The notes below the pieces were generated by a model. The model had not been told where the DNA came from. It saw only the letters and a list, made by a program, of their open reading frames with translations, and ran no database searches. Position numbers and translations under genes: made by a program. Source: Sinohyriopsis cumingii (Eukaryota > Mollusca > Bivalvia > Unionida > Unionidae). From it: a stretch of 64,000 bases of DNA. Below, piece by piece: positions 8,171 to 16,917 of the stretch; position 1 is the first letter of the stretch; every line of letters starts with the position of its first letter. Where the stretch lies: the NCBI GenBank assembly GCA_028554795.2, contig CM068838.1, forward strand, positions 129,925,428 through 129,989,427, in the 5' to 3' direction.

Positions 8171-8826
8171 TTAATAAGACACCCACTCTTGGAGGATGCT
8201 ACTCTTTTTCTCTTGGGGTACTTTCTTGGATTGCAATGCTTTGCGTGTGCAACCGGCAATAGGTGTTGAAGAGGAGGATGTCTGAGCGGGGGATATCGGT
8301 TCTTGTTTCACTTCTGTCTTCACTTCTGTCTTCACTTTCTTTTTCTCTTGTGATGAAGAAGGGGTGGCATCATCTTTTTAATCCATCCAATTCTGGAGGT
8401 AGGTGGTGTTGTTAACTTGCGTACTTTTTCTGGTGGAGTTTGAAACCCTTCTTCTTCTTCTTCTCCTTTTTCTGTCTTGGTCACTGGTAGTGGTGGTACT
8501 GGTACTGGTACTGGTGATGGTGCTGGACTTTTCATCAAGGTCTTAAAATCTTTCAGAGTGGGTAGAGCTGTTTCGTCTAAAGCTTTCTGGTGAACGAGTT
8601 GCAGTCGTTGCAAGAGCTGACCGTACTTTTGCGATTTTTCTGTTTCGGGCAAATCTTGGCGATCCATCAAGGACTGCAATTCGTGTTGCAGCTGGGACAT
8701 CTCGCTCAAATGGGGATTGGGAGGTAAATGCGGAGTGCGTTGTTCTTGCCAACGATGGTATTCCATCCATCGTTTGTAAGGCACTAAAGCTAGTTTTCGT
8801 CCTTCCATGGGGTTGTCAGGGGTCAA
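8171..8826 (-). pseudogene. proline-rich coiled-coil protein with KxE motifs, one frameshift
   Basis: The first frame (8826-8332, 164 aa) begins near LALVPYKRWMEYHRWQ, has a Gln/Leu-rich coiled coil (about residues 40-85), a Pro-Val repeat (about 102-112) and an acidic run. At about 8378-8382 (a run of five T on the plus strand) the reading frame is lost. The alternative frame continues to TAA at 8171-8173 and holds three close sumoylation-like motifs (VKTE, VKTE, VKQE). The LVPYxRW start resembles a protein common in Polintons, but its role is unknown to me. A short upstream AT-rich box (about 8855-8860) may be the promoter. Confidence 0.5.
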
Positions 8827-8856
8827 TTCTGAGATCTTGAGACTTCCGAGGCCTTT

Positions 8857-9258
8857 TTATCTTGCTCCCACCAGTCCTCCCAACATGGTTCCCAAGACTC
8901 CTTTCAGTAAGGGACCTAACAAGAGGGGTAAAATGCCTCCACGTTGGACCAACATCTTCTTCTTTTGACGAATGGGAATTTTCTTTTGAACCATTTGGCG
9001 AAGAACGTAACGATGTTTACCTAAGCATTGTTTCTGGTGTTTGGACAAAGGGATCGTGCCTTTCAAGACGTTCAAACAACATTCGCACACGGTATCGATG
9101 ACCTCTTTGGAGGCTGTTTGAATGAGTTTTTTTCGTAGAGGTGGAGAAGCTTTGGACAGGACAGATAACATGTCCCCATGTTTGACTAAACGAGGAGGCA
9201 GTCCTTTCCTTTTCTTTCCTTGGGGTTTGGAAGAAGGATGCTTTCTGGAGGGTGACAT
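8857..9258 (-). CDS. conserved Polinton small protein with Gly-rich hydrophobic tail, 133 aa
   Basis: Pattern recognised from many animal Polintons: an SKASPPLRKKLIQTASKEVI helix, a CECCLNVLKGTIPL segment, a basic region (KHRYVLRQ, RQKKKMLVQRGG) and a C-terminal hydrophobic glycine-rich tail (LLLGPLLKGVLGTMLGGLVG). The tail could insert in or disrupt membranes, as do the amphipathic helices of adenovirus minor proteins, but this is inference. The frame is open. A TATAAA on the minus strand at 9313-9318 lies 55-60 nt before the ATG. Confidence 0.65.
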   Translation of the reverse strand: MSPSRKHPSSKPQGKKRKGLPPRLVKHGDMLSVLSKASPPLRKKLIQTASKEVIDTVCECCLNVLKGTIPLSKHQKQCLGKHRYVLRQMVQKKIPIRQKKKMLVQRGGILPLLLGPLLKGVLGTMLGGLVGAR

Positions 9259-9312
9259 CTTTGAGTCTTCAGCACCAAAAACACTGATACCCCTACTTAG
9301 TCACAGACCTTT

Positions 9313-9318
9313 TTTATA
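9313..9318 (-). promoter_or_regulatory. TATA box of the 8857-9258 gene
   Basis: TATAAA on the minus strand, 55-60 nt upstream of the ATG at 9258. Spacing fits a short 5' leader. Confidence 0.5.
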
Positions 9319-9343
9319 CTGGAACGCGTCGCCACTGATTGTC

Positions 9344-10282
9344 TTAACGTCGTATCAACTTGAGGACAGGCATGACACGTCGTGTAGGGGTACGCAACGG
9401 ACTAAATCGAGCCAGTTCTTGCTTGGACAAATCCAGTAAACTTTATAACATGCCCGATCTTTCTTGGACTTTGACTTTGGGAGCAGGTACTTTGTGAGCC
9501 GCAGCCACTGTTGCGAAACTGGAGGGTCCTGCCACTGGGAAGTTCTTGGGGTCATCAACGGAGAAGTTCTTGGTGTGATCAACGTCTCCAAGTACTGTTC
9601 GGTTCTTGGTGACATCAACGGGAGAAGTGATGGAACCTGAGGCTACCGGAGACGCAGTCACTGCCGTGGCAGGTCGTGGTTTGCGAGTGCAAGGTTGCGT
9701 CCTGGCCGAAGTGCCTCTCTTGCGACTAGTTTTCTTCTGTGGGCTTTTCTTTGTCTGGAGACTTTTTCTATGTTTCTTTTTCTGAGGGCTTCTTTTCTTT
9801 TTCCGGGGTGGTGTCTGGTAAGAGGAGGGTCCCGCCACTGGAGAAGTTCTTGCAGACACGGGTCTTTTTGGGGACCTGGTCTTTTTCTTTTTCTTCTTGG
9901 AGTTTCGTTTGACTGCTTTTTTTTGTCTTGGGGAAAACTTTGGGAGCATTAGGATCCCATCTTAAGAGAGCGCGAATGATGACCTCTCCTAGAGTACCGC
10001 TCCGTACAGGTTTCAAAATGATTTGATTTTTGGTTTGAGTGTCAATGCGGGGATCGGCCAGTTGGGTTAAAGCAACTTTGTTTCAATCGAAAAGCGTTTG
10101 GTTTGATGAGGAATCTGAATTATCCCTTGAAGTAATTGACGTGCCGTCACCGTGAACCATCGTAAGACTTCTTTGAGACTAGCTTCTAAGACACGAGCTC
10201 GTATTTGTGGATTTTTTTCTCGACTGATGCCGTACAAGGCACGAATCAATTTGACGGGAAGATGCGACTGAAGGGACGTCAT
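9344..10282 (-). pseudogene. very basic, possibly DNA-packaging protein, broken
   Basis: Three consecutive frames read as one protein. 10282-10067 has a helical region (LPVKLIRALYGISREK); then a frame with SGTLGEVIIRALLRWDPNAP; then 9949-9443 with long Lys/Arg/Pro/Ser tracts (NSKKKKKKTRSPKRP). Frame changes fall near 10075 and at the T8 run 9917-9924. An in-frame TAA (9443-9445) precedes a continuing frame ending in TPTRRVMPVLKLIRR at TAA 9344-9346. The composition resembles viral core proteins that coat DNA; no family is proven. A TATAAA lies at 10324-10329. It could instead be two genes. Confidence 0.5.
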
Positions 10283-10323
10283 GTTCACACTGTATTTGAG
10301 ACAGACGAAAAGGGTCTGAGGTT

Positions 10324-10329
10324 TTTATA
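10324..10329 (-). promoter_or_regulatory. TATA box of the basic-protein gene
   Basis: TATAAA on the minus strand, about 42-47 nt upstream of the ATG at 10282 and just beyond the ATPase stop codon. Confidence 0.5.
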
Positions 10330-10348
10330 GATTTTTTGTGGAATGAAG

Positions 10349-11077
10349 TTAAGTCGAGGACGGAGACGTGTACAGGACAGGCCCTCCATCTTGGCACCAG
10401 TGGTGAAACAAGTGGGTACGAAATCGCAAATCCTCGGGGGTCGTAGGTTTCAAATCGACGAGTAAATAGGCGTGTGGAGTGTGAGTGGCATCGTCGTACG
10501 CCTGAGTCAGCCAAGGCGTTCCTAACTGTTTGGCTAAGACTTGCACTTGCGATTTATCTCGAGGGCTTTTAAACAAGACCACGTAATGCGCATTGAGACT
10601 GATGGTGCGATGGGCTTTACTTTGTTGAAACAAATTTTGAGTGATGTAAACGACACTGGCATTAAGGTGATGTCCTTTGCGCGTGAACCACAGTTTAATT
10701 TCTTCTTCGTCTTCTCCTAACATGTCGTCAAAAATGACCAAATGGGTTTGACGGGAGTCAGAGACGATGCCATCGTCTTCTTTAGGAATGCCTTCCACAA
10801 ACACGATGGAATCGCCTTGACTTTCTCGCAGGAGGCTGTACGCCGATTGCCACTCTTTGTAACACCACACGATGCGTTGAGGTGGTCGATCGATCAAATG
10901 ATGTTTATGTTCGATCAAACATTTGACAAATTCGGTTTTGCCTGAACCGCTAGGTCCAGCAATGAGCATGTTAAAGGGATGACGAAGATACAAAGCCTCC
11001 CAACTGGTACGATCTAAGTGTTCGTCGATGACTTTGACAGTGGAGGAAGAGGGAGCAGAGACAGTAGAAGTAGCCAT
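10349..11077 (-). CDS. ATP: genome-packaging ATPase (FtsK/HerA type), 242 aa
   Basis: Expected to pump the DNA genome into capsids. Walker A is GPSGSGKT at residues 41-48, preceded by HPFNMLIA. Walker B is LVIFDD at 113-118. A later segment, VVYITQNLFQQSKAHRTIS, contains the Gln and Arg typical of the family's sensor/arginine region. I chose the ATG at 11077 over the in-frame ATG at 11185 because the TATA box (11123-11130) lies between them and the domain begins soon after. The frame is open over the full length. Confidence 0.9.
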   Translation of the reverse strand: MATSTVSAPSSSTVKVIDEHLDRTSWEALYLRHPFNMLIAGPSGSGKTEFVKCLIEHKHHLIDRPPQRIVWCYKEWQSAYSLLRESQGDSIVFVEGIPKEDDGIVSDSRQTHLVIFDDMLGEDEEEIKLWFTRKGHHLNASVVYITQNLFQQSKAHRTISLNAHYVVLFKSPRDKSQVQVLAKQLGTPWLTQAYDDATHTPHAYLLVDLKPTTPEDLRFRTHLFHHWCQDGGPVLYTSPSST

Positions 11078-11122
11078 AGTGTTAGGAATGTCACTTGTGA
11101 CACGAGAAAAACAAGACGAGAG

Positions 11123-11130
11123 TTTATATA
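11123..11130 (-). promoter_or_regulatory. TATA box of the ATPase gene
   Basis: TATATAAA on the minus strand, 46-53 nt upstream of the ATG at 11077. It decides against the upstream ATG at 11185. Confidence 0.6.
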
Positions 11131-11146
11131 CTTTTTTCAGGACACG

Positions 11147-11152
11147 TTTATT
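11147..11152 (-). terminator. AATAAA signal after the tail-anchored membrane protein gene
   Basis: AATAAA on the minus strand 8 nt past the stop of the 11160 frame and just before the ATPase TATA box. It contrasts with the stem-loop ends of the arm genes. Confidence 0.5.
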
Positions 11153-11159
11153 GAATGTT

Positions 11160-11535
11160 TCAAATATGAACAACACGAAAGACAAAAATACATAAAAGCC
11201 AAATAGTGATGTACAGAAATAAAAAACACATCAAAACGATCAAAGTGGAATATAAACAAGTCTCTGTGCAACATGTTCTGGGTAAGCAAGATGTCCTAGG
11301 GACAGTGTGTAATGTTCTTACAGTCTCTACATGAGGTACGGTCACACAAGTGTCCTCCCGGAATGACCTTTCAGGAATGTCCACGACAGTCCTGTCCTGG
11401 GTGACGGGTTCTTCTGGTACTGTCACTAACACAGGTTGAAAAGGTGCAAGGCTCACAAGCGCATTCCACTTCAGAAACCCCACACTTGAATTGTGCCTTT
11501 CTAAACTTGTTTTGTGTTTCTCTGAAAGTATTCAT
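11160..11535 (-). pseudogene. tail-anchored membrane protein, probable frameshift
   Basis: An ATG at 11535 opens a frame with a Cys cluster (CGVSEVECACEPC) that closes early. From about 11440 the other frame carries a Val/Thr/Glu-rich stalk (VTVPEEPVTQDRTVVDIPER), two more cysteine groups and a C-terminal hydrophobic stretch (STLIVLMCFLFLYITIWLL) that looks like one transmembrane anchor. A frame change near 11435-11450 would unite them. No family recognised; a surface or envelope-associated role is only a guess. Confidence 0.45.
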
Positions 11536-11580
11536 CTTGTTCACTTGGTCCTGGTAGCCACAATGAACTATTGATCTTGC

Positions 11581-14535
11581 CTAGGGTTTCCGTTTTATAT
11601 ACAGACCAATAACGACGTGTCCATACGTTAAGGTGAAATGATTGGGAAGTCGCACTCGCTCCTGGTACACGATTTGATAGACTTTTTGCAAGGGTCGACT
11701 AACGATGTGGTGAGTGGGTAAACGTACAATCTTGTTGGGTTGATAGGTGGTCACTTTAAAGTGTTCGTCCTCTCCAGACTGCAAGGCTTCTTTCAATACC
11801 CCAAAGTTCACCACTCGACTGGTACGATAATTCAGAGTCAATCCTTTCACTTTGCACTGCGTGTGCACTTCTCCTTGTTTGTCCCGATATTCGTACCCGT
11901 AATTTTTAGGACCACCATACTTAGAATCTTGTCGTCGGGATGCTCGTCTTGTCAGGCTCCTAAACGGTCTCCTTCGATGTCAGGGTGCTGTTGACTCGGG
12001 TGATGGACGTAAATGCAACTGTCCGTGTCAAAGTACAGGACGCGTTCCCCTAACAGTTCTAAAGTTTCGTACAGTTTTAAGCGAGCATGAGCTGTCCACG
12101 TAAGCCGCAATGATGACATTTCCAAAAGGGTCGTCTTGTACAAAGTCCAGATCTTCTTCGTAATTGACCAAGATCAAATCCTCGCGGTTTCATGTATTTG
12201 GTTTTGTCGTGAATCATCTGAAAGTAGCGGGAAGGTTCAGTCAAATACTTCGTCTTGGGTAAACACGGACTTGTGCCATTTTGCCCCACAAACAATTTAA
12301 CATCACTTTGGCAAACGATCGCCTGCCTTCGTTTTTCTCGGATGTGGTCTAAAGAGATGCCTTCTTGTGCATAGTATTTCTCTTTGAATGTCTTTTGTCT
12401 TCGGGAGGTGACACCAGACGATAGCCACCAGGACGGATAGCCACTGGCTTCTTGTTTCAGTTTCAAAAAAGCATCCACGTAGTCTGCGAAAATCCGTTTT
12501 TGCGTGGGGTCACCCTTGTGGTATTGTTGTGTCTTGGGAAAGTGACAAATTTCGTACACTTCTAACAGTTGGTATCCCATGTCCAGAGCTTTGAACAATT
12601 CTACGCTGACCCCACGTCCCCGTCAAGGCCCGTTCTTCCTGGGTGTGCTGACCAAGGCTAGTCTTGGTTGCACGTTTCGGCACAAGTTCGGCACAAAGGA
12701 AACATCAGTTTGCCTTGACAATGGTGAGGGTAAGACGGGATGGTACAAGTCCGTGCGAGGCAAAACTTTGCACTGATCAAGCCTTCGTATTGTCGAATGT
12801 TTTTCAGGTCGATGTGTTCCGTGAATAATTGTGGGTGCCCTGCAGGAAAGCGACAATATTTGCACACGTAGGGATACAGCGAACACACGTCCAAGTATTT
12901 CATTTCTTCTCCTTTCTCTTCGTCGGCTTGGTACATCAAACAGGTGGCATTGGTCCTTCCTCCGTACAAACTATCTCTCGGGTTCAGGGGGTCCACCAGC
13001 ATGTAACTTGCCACGAGACATTTAAACTCGGGATCGGTTTTCAAACGGTGATCGTACTCGTGTTCCCACATTTCCACACTTGGTATCCTTCCTGTTCTAA
13101 CTTTAGGCGTCGCTGACAAGTGGCCTGGTACAAGTCTTCCATGGTTCGTTGTAGAAACTGATTTTTAGTTTTACGGTCAGGGTAACAGACGGGACATCCG
13201 TGAAATAGGCAGCCGTTAAACTCGTACACGATCTTGGGATTTTCTAAGTCCCAGCCATCTACCGAATGCGTTCCAATGGTCTTTTCGCCCCTCTGTTGCG
13301 GGCATGCTGAATCCATTTGTCTTCCTTGTCGCACAAGTAATGTAACCAACGTAGGGCTTTGACCGAGTATTGACGTTTGACATAGTTGGTCGTTTGAGGA
13401 CTGATGACCGCCACGGTGTTTTCAGGCATGAATCTTTGTCTGTACACTAAGGAACACGGCTTTGGCAATGGTGCAAGCTTCTTTCAAAGGATCGACCCCT
13501 CCGTGTTCCATGAACAGTTCTCGAAATTTTCCACAGCAACGCCGTAAAATGTCCACGTCGGAACGACAATACTTTAGCATTTCTTCAATGTTTGTGTTGC
13601 TCTCGATTATTATAACCACGGTCACATTTCTCACAGTAATATCTGTATCCCAGGAATCCAGTGATATTGGTAATGATATCGAAATGGTCATCGTGATGAT
13701 AAAGGTGAATGTATTTTCCATCCTTAAAATCTTGGCCTCGAAACAACAGAGGTCCGCACACTTCTTGAGGGTGCACTTTCAAGGTGTAGCGTGGAGCTAG
13801 GACATCTTGCAATGTCTTTGGACAGGTCCCGCTTGTTGTAACAGGAGTTCTGCTTCGTTTCGTTGTTTGGGCTCGGTCCGATTGTCGAATAGTTTTCCAG
13901 GCTGTTTTCCTTCTGCCGTGTCGTTCTTGTTGGCATAGGTTCGCCCCACCACGATAGCCCGGGCTAAACACATCTGGTCATGAGGGTTGTAAATTTGGAC
14001 GAGGCTACGCTTAATGCTGCGAAGATCGTTCACCAATAACATCTTTTTGCGTCCAGTCCCTTGAGGAAGAGAGACGTGAGCCATTTTCAGTGTGGCTTTT
14101 CCATCGGTGATGTCCAACTGGTCATTGGATTGTTGCACCTGTTGTATCTTGTCCATGACTTTGGAAGGGGTCAGTTCTGTGGGTCTGCTAAACTCGATCC
14201 AAACAGGGGACTTCAAACCATCGTGTTGTATGGATAGTGTCAAGCGATCGTCTTCTTTGGGTTGACATTGTCGCTTGAGTGCGGTGAGTAAAGAATCCCA
14301 CATCTCGGTGATGAACCCTTCTGCTTTCTCTAAGGGTACTTCGGGACTTGAAATCTTTAAACTTCACCGTGTAGGTGTAAGCCGTGGTTCTAAATTTCTT
14401 AGAGGAGCGCTTTTCTGTCTCTCGAATGGAATAGTATTTGTCAGGGTTAACTAAGGGCGGTGAACTTGGTTGAGAGGGCTTGGATTCTGGTTCACTCATG
14501 TCGTCTTCAAAATCACTGGCATGAATTTGTGCCAA
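11581..14535 (-). pseudogene. PolB: protein-primed family B DNA polymerase, multiply frameshifted
   Basis: Replicates the element from its ends, primed by a terminal protein in the family model. Motif A (YLDVCSLYPY) is near 12868-12900, motif B (KVMLNCLWGK) near 12283-12318, and motif C (YFDTDS) near 12018-12035, in the right order. YEFNGCLFHGCPVCYPDR near 13200 is typical of Polinton PolB. At least eight successive frames are needed across the region (e.g. 14303-13797, 13971-13585, 13119-12658, 12598-12077, 12143-11952, 11868-11581). The frame is open from about 14640 without a clear ATG; one ATG in another frame is at 14664-14666. All catalytic motifs survive, so breaks are recent or are sequencing indels. 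Confidence 0.85.
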
Positions 14536-14663
14536 GATTTCAGCTCTGGTACGAGGCGATAGATCACGTTTCTGCCTCTTACTTTCTTCTTCTTCTTTCT
14601 TCTCAAATGAATTAGATCGTTTAATCTTGAAAGCAAAAAGTCAAATGACTCAAGTTTAAACAC

Positions 14664-14760
14664 CATGAGCTACTTTATAGTCCTGGCAGACCAGCGTATA
14701 TAAAAGTGTACTTGTCTTGTCCTTTCACTATTCATTTCACTCTCTATCTGATCCACAACG
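14664..14760. promoter_or_regulatory. divergent promoter between PolB and the zinc-knuckle gene
   Basis: TATATAAAA at 14697-14705 faces right, 56-64 nt before the plus-strand ATG at 14761. On the minus strand TATAAA lies at 14674-14679, and the palindromic TATATA can also serve leftward. The genes diverge from this 100-bp interval. Confidence 0.5.
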
Positions 14761-15201
14761 ATGGAAGAGACTAGCCAGATGGAACGTTTCATCAGAGCGG
14801 TGCGAGGGGTCATTAGAAAATTCTCTTCAGACTAGCCTTCGGACTACTCTCCTTCCTTTCGAGATAAAAGTGAAGATACTTGCTATATCCGTCAAAAGAA
14901 AGGGCATTGGTCTTCAGAGTGTCCAGACCGTCAAAAAAAGAAAAACAGGGGTTAAAAGAGACGAAAGTCAAGATACCTGTTATTATTGTAAAGTAAAAGG
15001 ACATTGGTCTCCAGATGCCCCAAAAGAAACAAGAGGAGTCAGAAGAAGAGAGGGATTCTTCAGAGAAAGAAGAGGAAGAAGAAGAGGAAGAAAGCAGGAC
15101 AGGTGAAGAAAAAGAAACAGGAGAAGAAAAGAAGAAGGGAAGAAAGTGAGGAGGAAGAAGAGGAAAAGCCTGTGAAGAAATCTAAAAAACAGAGAGAGTA
15201 A
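14761..15201 (+). pseudogene. CCHC zinc-knuckle, Lys/Glu-rich protein, broken
   Basis: The ATG at 14761 follows a good TATA box, but the frame meets TAG at 14833-14835. The same frame then holds a zinc-knuckle-like segment (CYIRQKKGHWSSEC, first-pair Cys replaced by Arg) at about 14881-14922. A second knuckle (CYYCKVKGHWSPD, last Cys missing) lies in another frame near 14980-15020. A Lys/Arg/Glu-rich tail continues in the first frame to 15201. Tandem knuckles suggest nucleic-acid binding. Breaks could be decay or an unrecognised intron. No histone-type stem-loop follows it. Confidence 0.45.
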
Positions 15202-15439
15202 ATAATGACACAAAAGAAGTGAATGAACTTTTTTAAGAGTGTTTATGTTGTGAATTGAATTGTAAACTATGGATAACAGAATACATTAATGATCAAAGGT
15301 AAGTGACTTTGGGTTATGATTTTAAAATAAGAACCTACACTCACGCACTCATACACAGACACGTACTACAGGGGTAAAATGGGTTGTTATTTTGAGTTAT
15401 TGGCAATTGAAATGGTATCTCTTTTGAAGAGAAGTGGGT

Positions 15440-15455
15440 GGCCCTGAAAAGGACC
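15440..15455 (-). terminator. histone-type 3' stem-loop, right-arm minus gene
   Basis: The minus strand reads GGTCCTTTTCAGGGCC, then ACCCA, the canonical histone 3' flank. The stem is six pairs with one G-U and a TTTC loop. TCAAAAGAGA (15418-15427) is the purine-rich downstream element, and TTTCAATTGCC (15402-15412) follows, as in both TIRs. It lies 27 nt after the stop codon at 15482. Confidence 0.85.
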
Positions 15456-15481
15456 GTTATTTTCTTGGTGTAGGGGTGAGT

Positions 15482-16005
15482 TTAAGCAATCAGCTTTAAC
15501 TGTCTTAAGCCTTTGCCACGTCCGAGGCCTACTTTTGATGATGATGATTGGGTTGAAATCACTAAGGGTGGTAAGGTAGGCTTAGTCTCAGGGTTGGCGT
15601 GTTTAGCTCGGGATGGTCGTATTCTCTTCGGTCGTGATAAAGAAGTCTGATATGTCCAACAGTACCGTGACTGTTTGACTTTCACCCTCTTGTTTCTTTG
15701 CTGCTTCTTCTTCTTCTTGCTGTTTTTTTTCTTCTTACCTCTTCTTCTTGCTGCTGTTGCTGTAGCAGAAAAGCTTGTTCTGCTTCCTTTTGTCTCTGTA
15801 TAAATTTCTCCAATTCTTCTTTCTTTCTCTGTCGAAAATTCTCCACGTGCGGTAAAGATGGTAACGAAGGTTCTGGAACAAATTCTTGCGAGGTCAGAAA
15901 ATCCACAAAATCCCAGTTTACGGCTTCTGAAAGTAAGTCCGGGTTCCCTTGGGTAGTATCCACCGATCGTGCACCCCCATGGATCGTTTTCTGAGTTTCC
16001 GTCAT
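15482..16005 (-). CDS. right-arm Gln/Glu coiled-coil protein, predicted two exons
   Basis: Exon 1 (16005-15739, 89 codons) has an acidic/aromatic N-terminus (VNWDFVDFLTSQEFVPEP), then a charged coiled coil and a Gln/Glu run. It ends at a consensus donor, GAG|GTAAGA. A plausible acceptor, ATATCAG, ends at 15647, giving a 92-nt intron (15647-15738) in phase 0. Exon 2 (15646-15482, 54 codons plus stop) has a basic Arg/Pro-rich region and a Gly/Lys tail. Without splicing the exon 1 frame closes at 15682. The stop is followed by a histone-type stem-loop. Family not recognised. It shares a short divergent promoter with the plus-strand gene at 16229. The intron is predicted by eye only. Confidence 0.5.
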
Positions 16006-16228
16006 GTTGAATCACTGTCGCATAGATTGACAGCGCACAGGCGCTAGCGAATGTATATAAGCTACGTGACGTCAGAGACTGCTCTCTTCCGATTGGATGC
16101 GGACTGACTGAATTTCGTCACGCGTGTTTGGATTGGTCAACGAACTCAATCCGTTTCAATCCTTCCTCTCCCTATAAATAAGCGCAGTTCAGTGCAATCA
16201 CTCACTCACCTATTCTCGTAGCCGCAAG
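16006..16228. promoter_or_regulatory. divergent promoter with CCAAT, CRE and TATA elements
   Basis: Rightward: TATAAATA at 16173-16180, 49-56 nt before the ATG at 16229. Leftward: TATATA at 16054-16059, about 50 nt before the ATG at 16005. Between them are a palindromic TGACGTCA (16067-16074) and two GATTGG boxes (inverted CCAAT; 16091-16096 and 16131-16136). Paired CCAAT and TATA elements between divergent genes recall animal H2A/H2B gene pairs. Confidence 0.6.
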
Positions 16229-16470
16229 ATGTGGACTGACGTTAAATCTTCCACCCTCGTGTCTTCAATGATGTTCAGGACGGACATGCTCATGTATGTC
16301 CGATCCAAGTGGACCGTTGTCCACAGGACCACCAGCAGTCTGTGGATACGAAGAGTCTACATAGAGAGACAAGGTTGCCTCAAGAGGACTCTGATGTATG
16401 GCCCTGCTGTAAGACGCAGCTTGAGGACAAGAAGATGCCACAGATGCACTTTATGTTAAGGGCATATTAA
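16229..16470 (+). CDS. right-arm short gene of uncertain frame
   Basis: The ATG at 16229 follows TATAAATA and opens 76 codons, Arg-rich with TAA at 16457-16459. A second overlapping frame is open from about 16244 to TAA at 16468-16470 and looks more protein-like (His, Cys, Gln and Asp rich, e.g. HAHVCPIQVDRCPQDHQQSV), but it lacks an ATG. A frameshift near 16240-16265 could join the true start to that frame. Either way the stop lies 13-24 nt before a near-perfect histone-type stem-loop. No family recognised. Confidence 0.45.
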
Positions 16471-16482
16471 CATAAATCCAAA

Positions 16483-16498
16483 GGCCCTTTTCAGGGCC
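16483..16498 (+). terminator. histone-type 3' stem-loop, right TIR, plus strand
   Basis: GGCCCTTTTCAGGGCC with CCAAA before and ACTCC after. Stem, loop and flanks follow the metazoan histone pre-mRNA pattern. CGAAAAGAGA (16511-16520) starts 12 nt downstream as a U7-like element, then TTTCAATTGCC (16526-16536). It serves the plus-strand gene at 16229. Confidence 0.85.
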
Positions 16499-16595
16499 AC
16501 TCCTATTTCTCGAAAAGAGATTGACTTTCAATTGCCTAACCCCGAATTATTATTTTATATGTGTGTGTGTGTGTGTGTATGTCTTCGCGCGTACG

Positions 16596-16642
<47 letters not shown>

Positions 16643-16692
16643 GTCCCTCTCCCCCTGTTCCCTTTCCATAGACCCATCAGGTCTGGACCCTG

Positions 16693-16917
16693 TTACAATT
16701 CCCCATGTTCAATTTCCCTTGTCGCTAGAGTTGCCCATGCTTTTTTCCCCATGTTCAATCCCCTTGAGGCTAGAGTGGCCCAAGACATTTCTCCATGTTA
16801 AATTTCCCATGAGGCTATAGTGGCACAGGGTTTTTCTCCATGTTAAATTTCCATTGAGGCTATAGTGGCCCAGGGGGGTCTTGTAATGCTAATTTCCATT
16901 GAGGCTATAGTTGCCCC
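16693..16917 (-). repeat. five 45-bp direct subrepeats inside the right TIR
   Basis: Mirror image of 316-540, with the same unit length and order and no indels seen. Their conservation alongside the element ends supports a terminal function or recent gene conversion. Confidence 0.85.

Noticed and set aside
15482..16470. Idea that the stem-loop genes are histones
   Set aside because: No histone-fold residues or histone-tail sequence can be seen in any frame; only the regulatory signals are histone-like.
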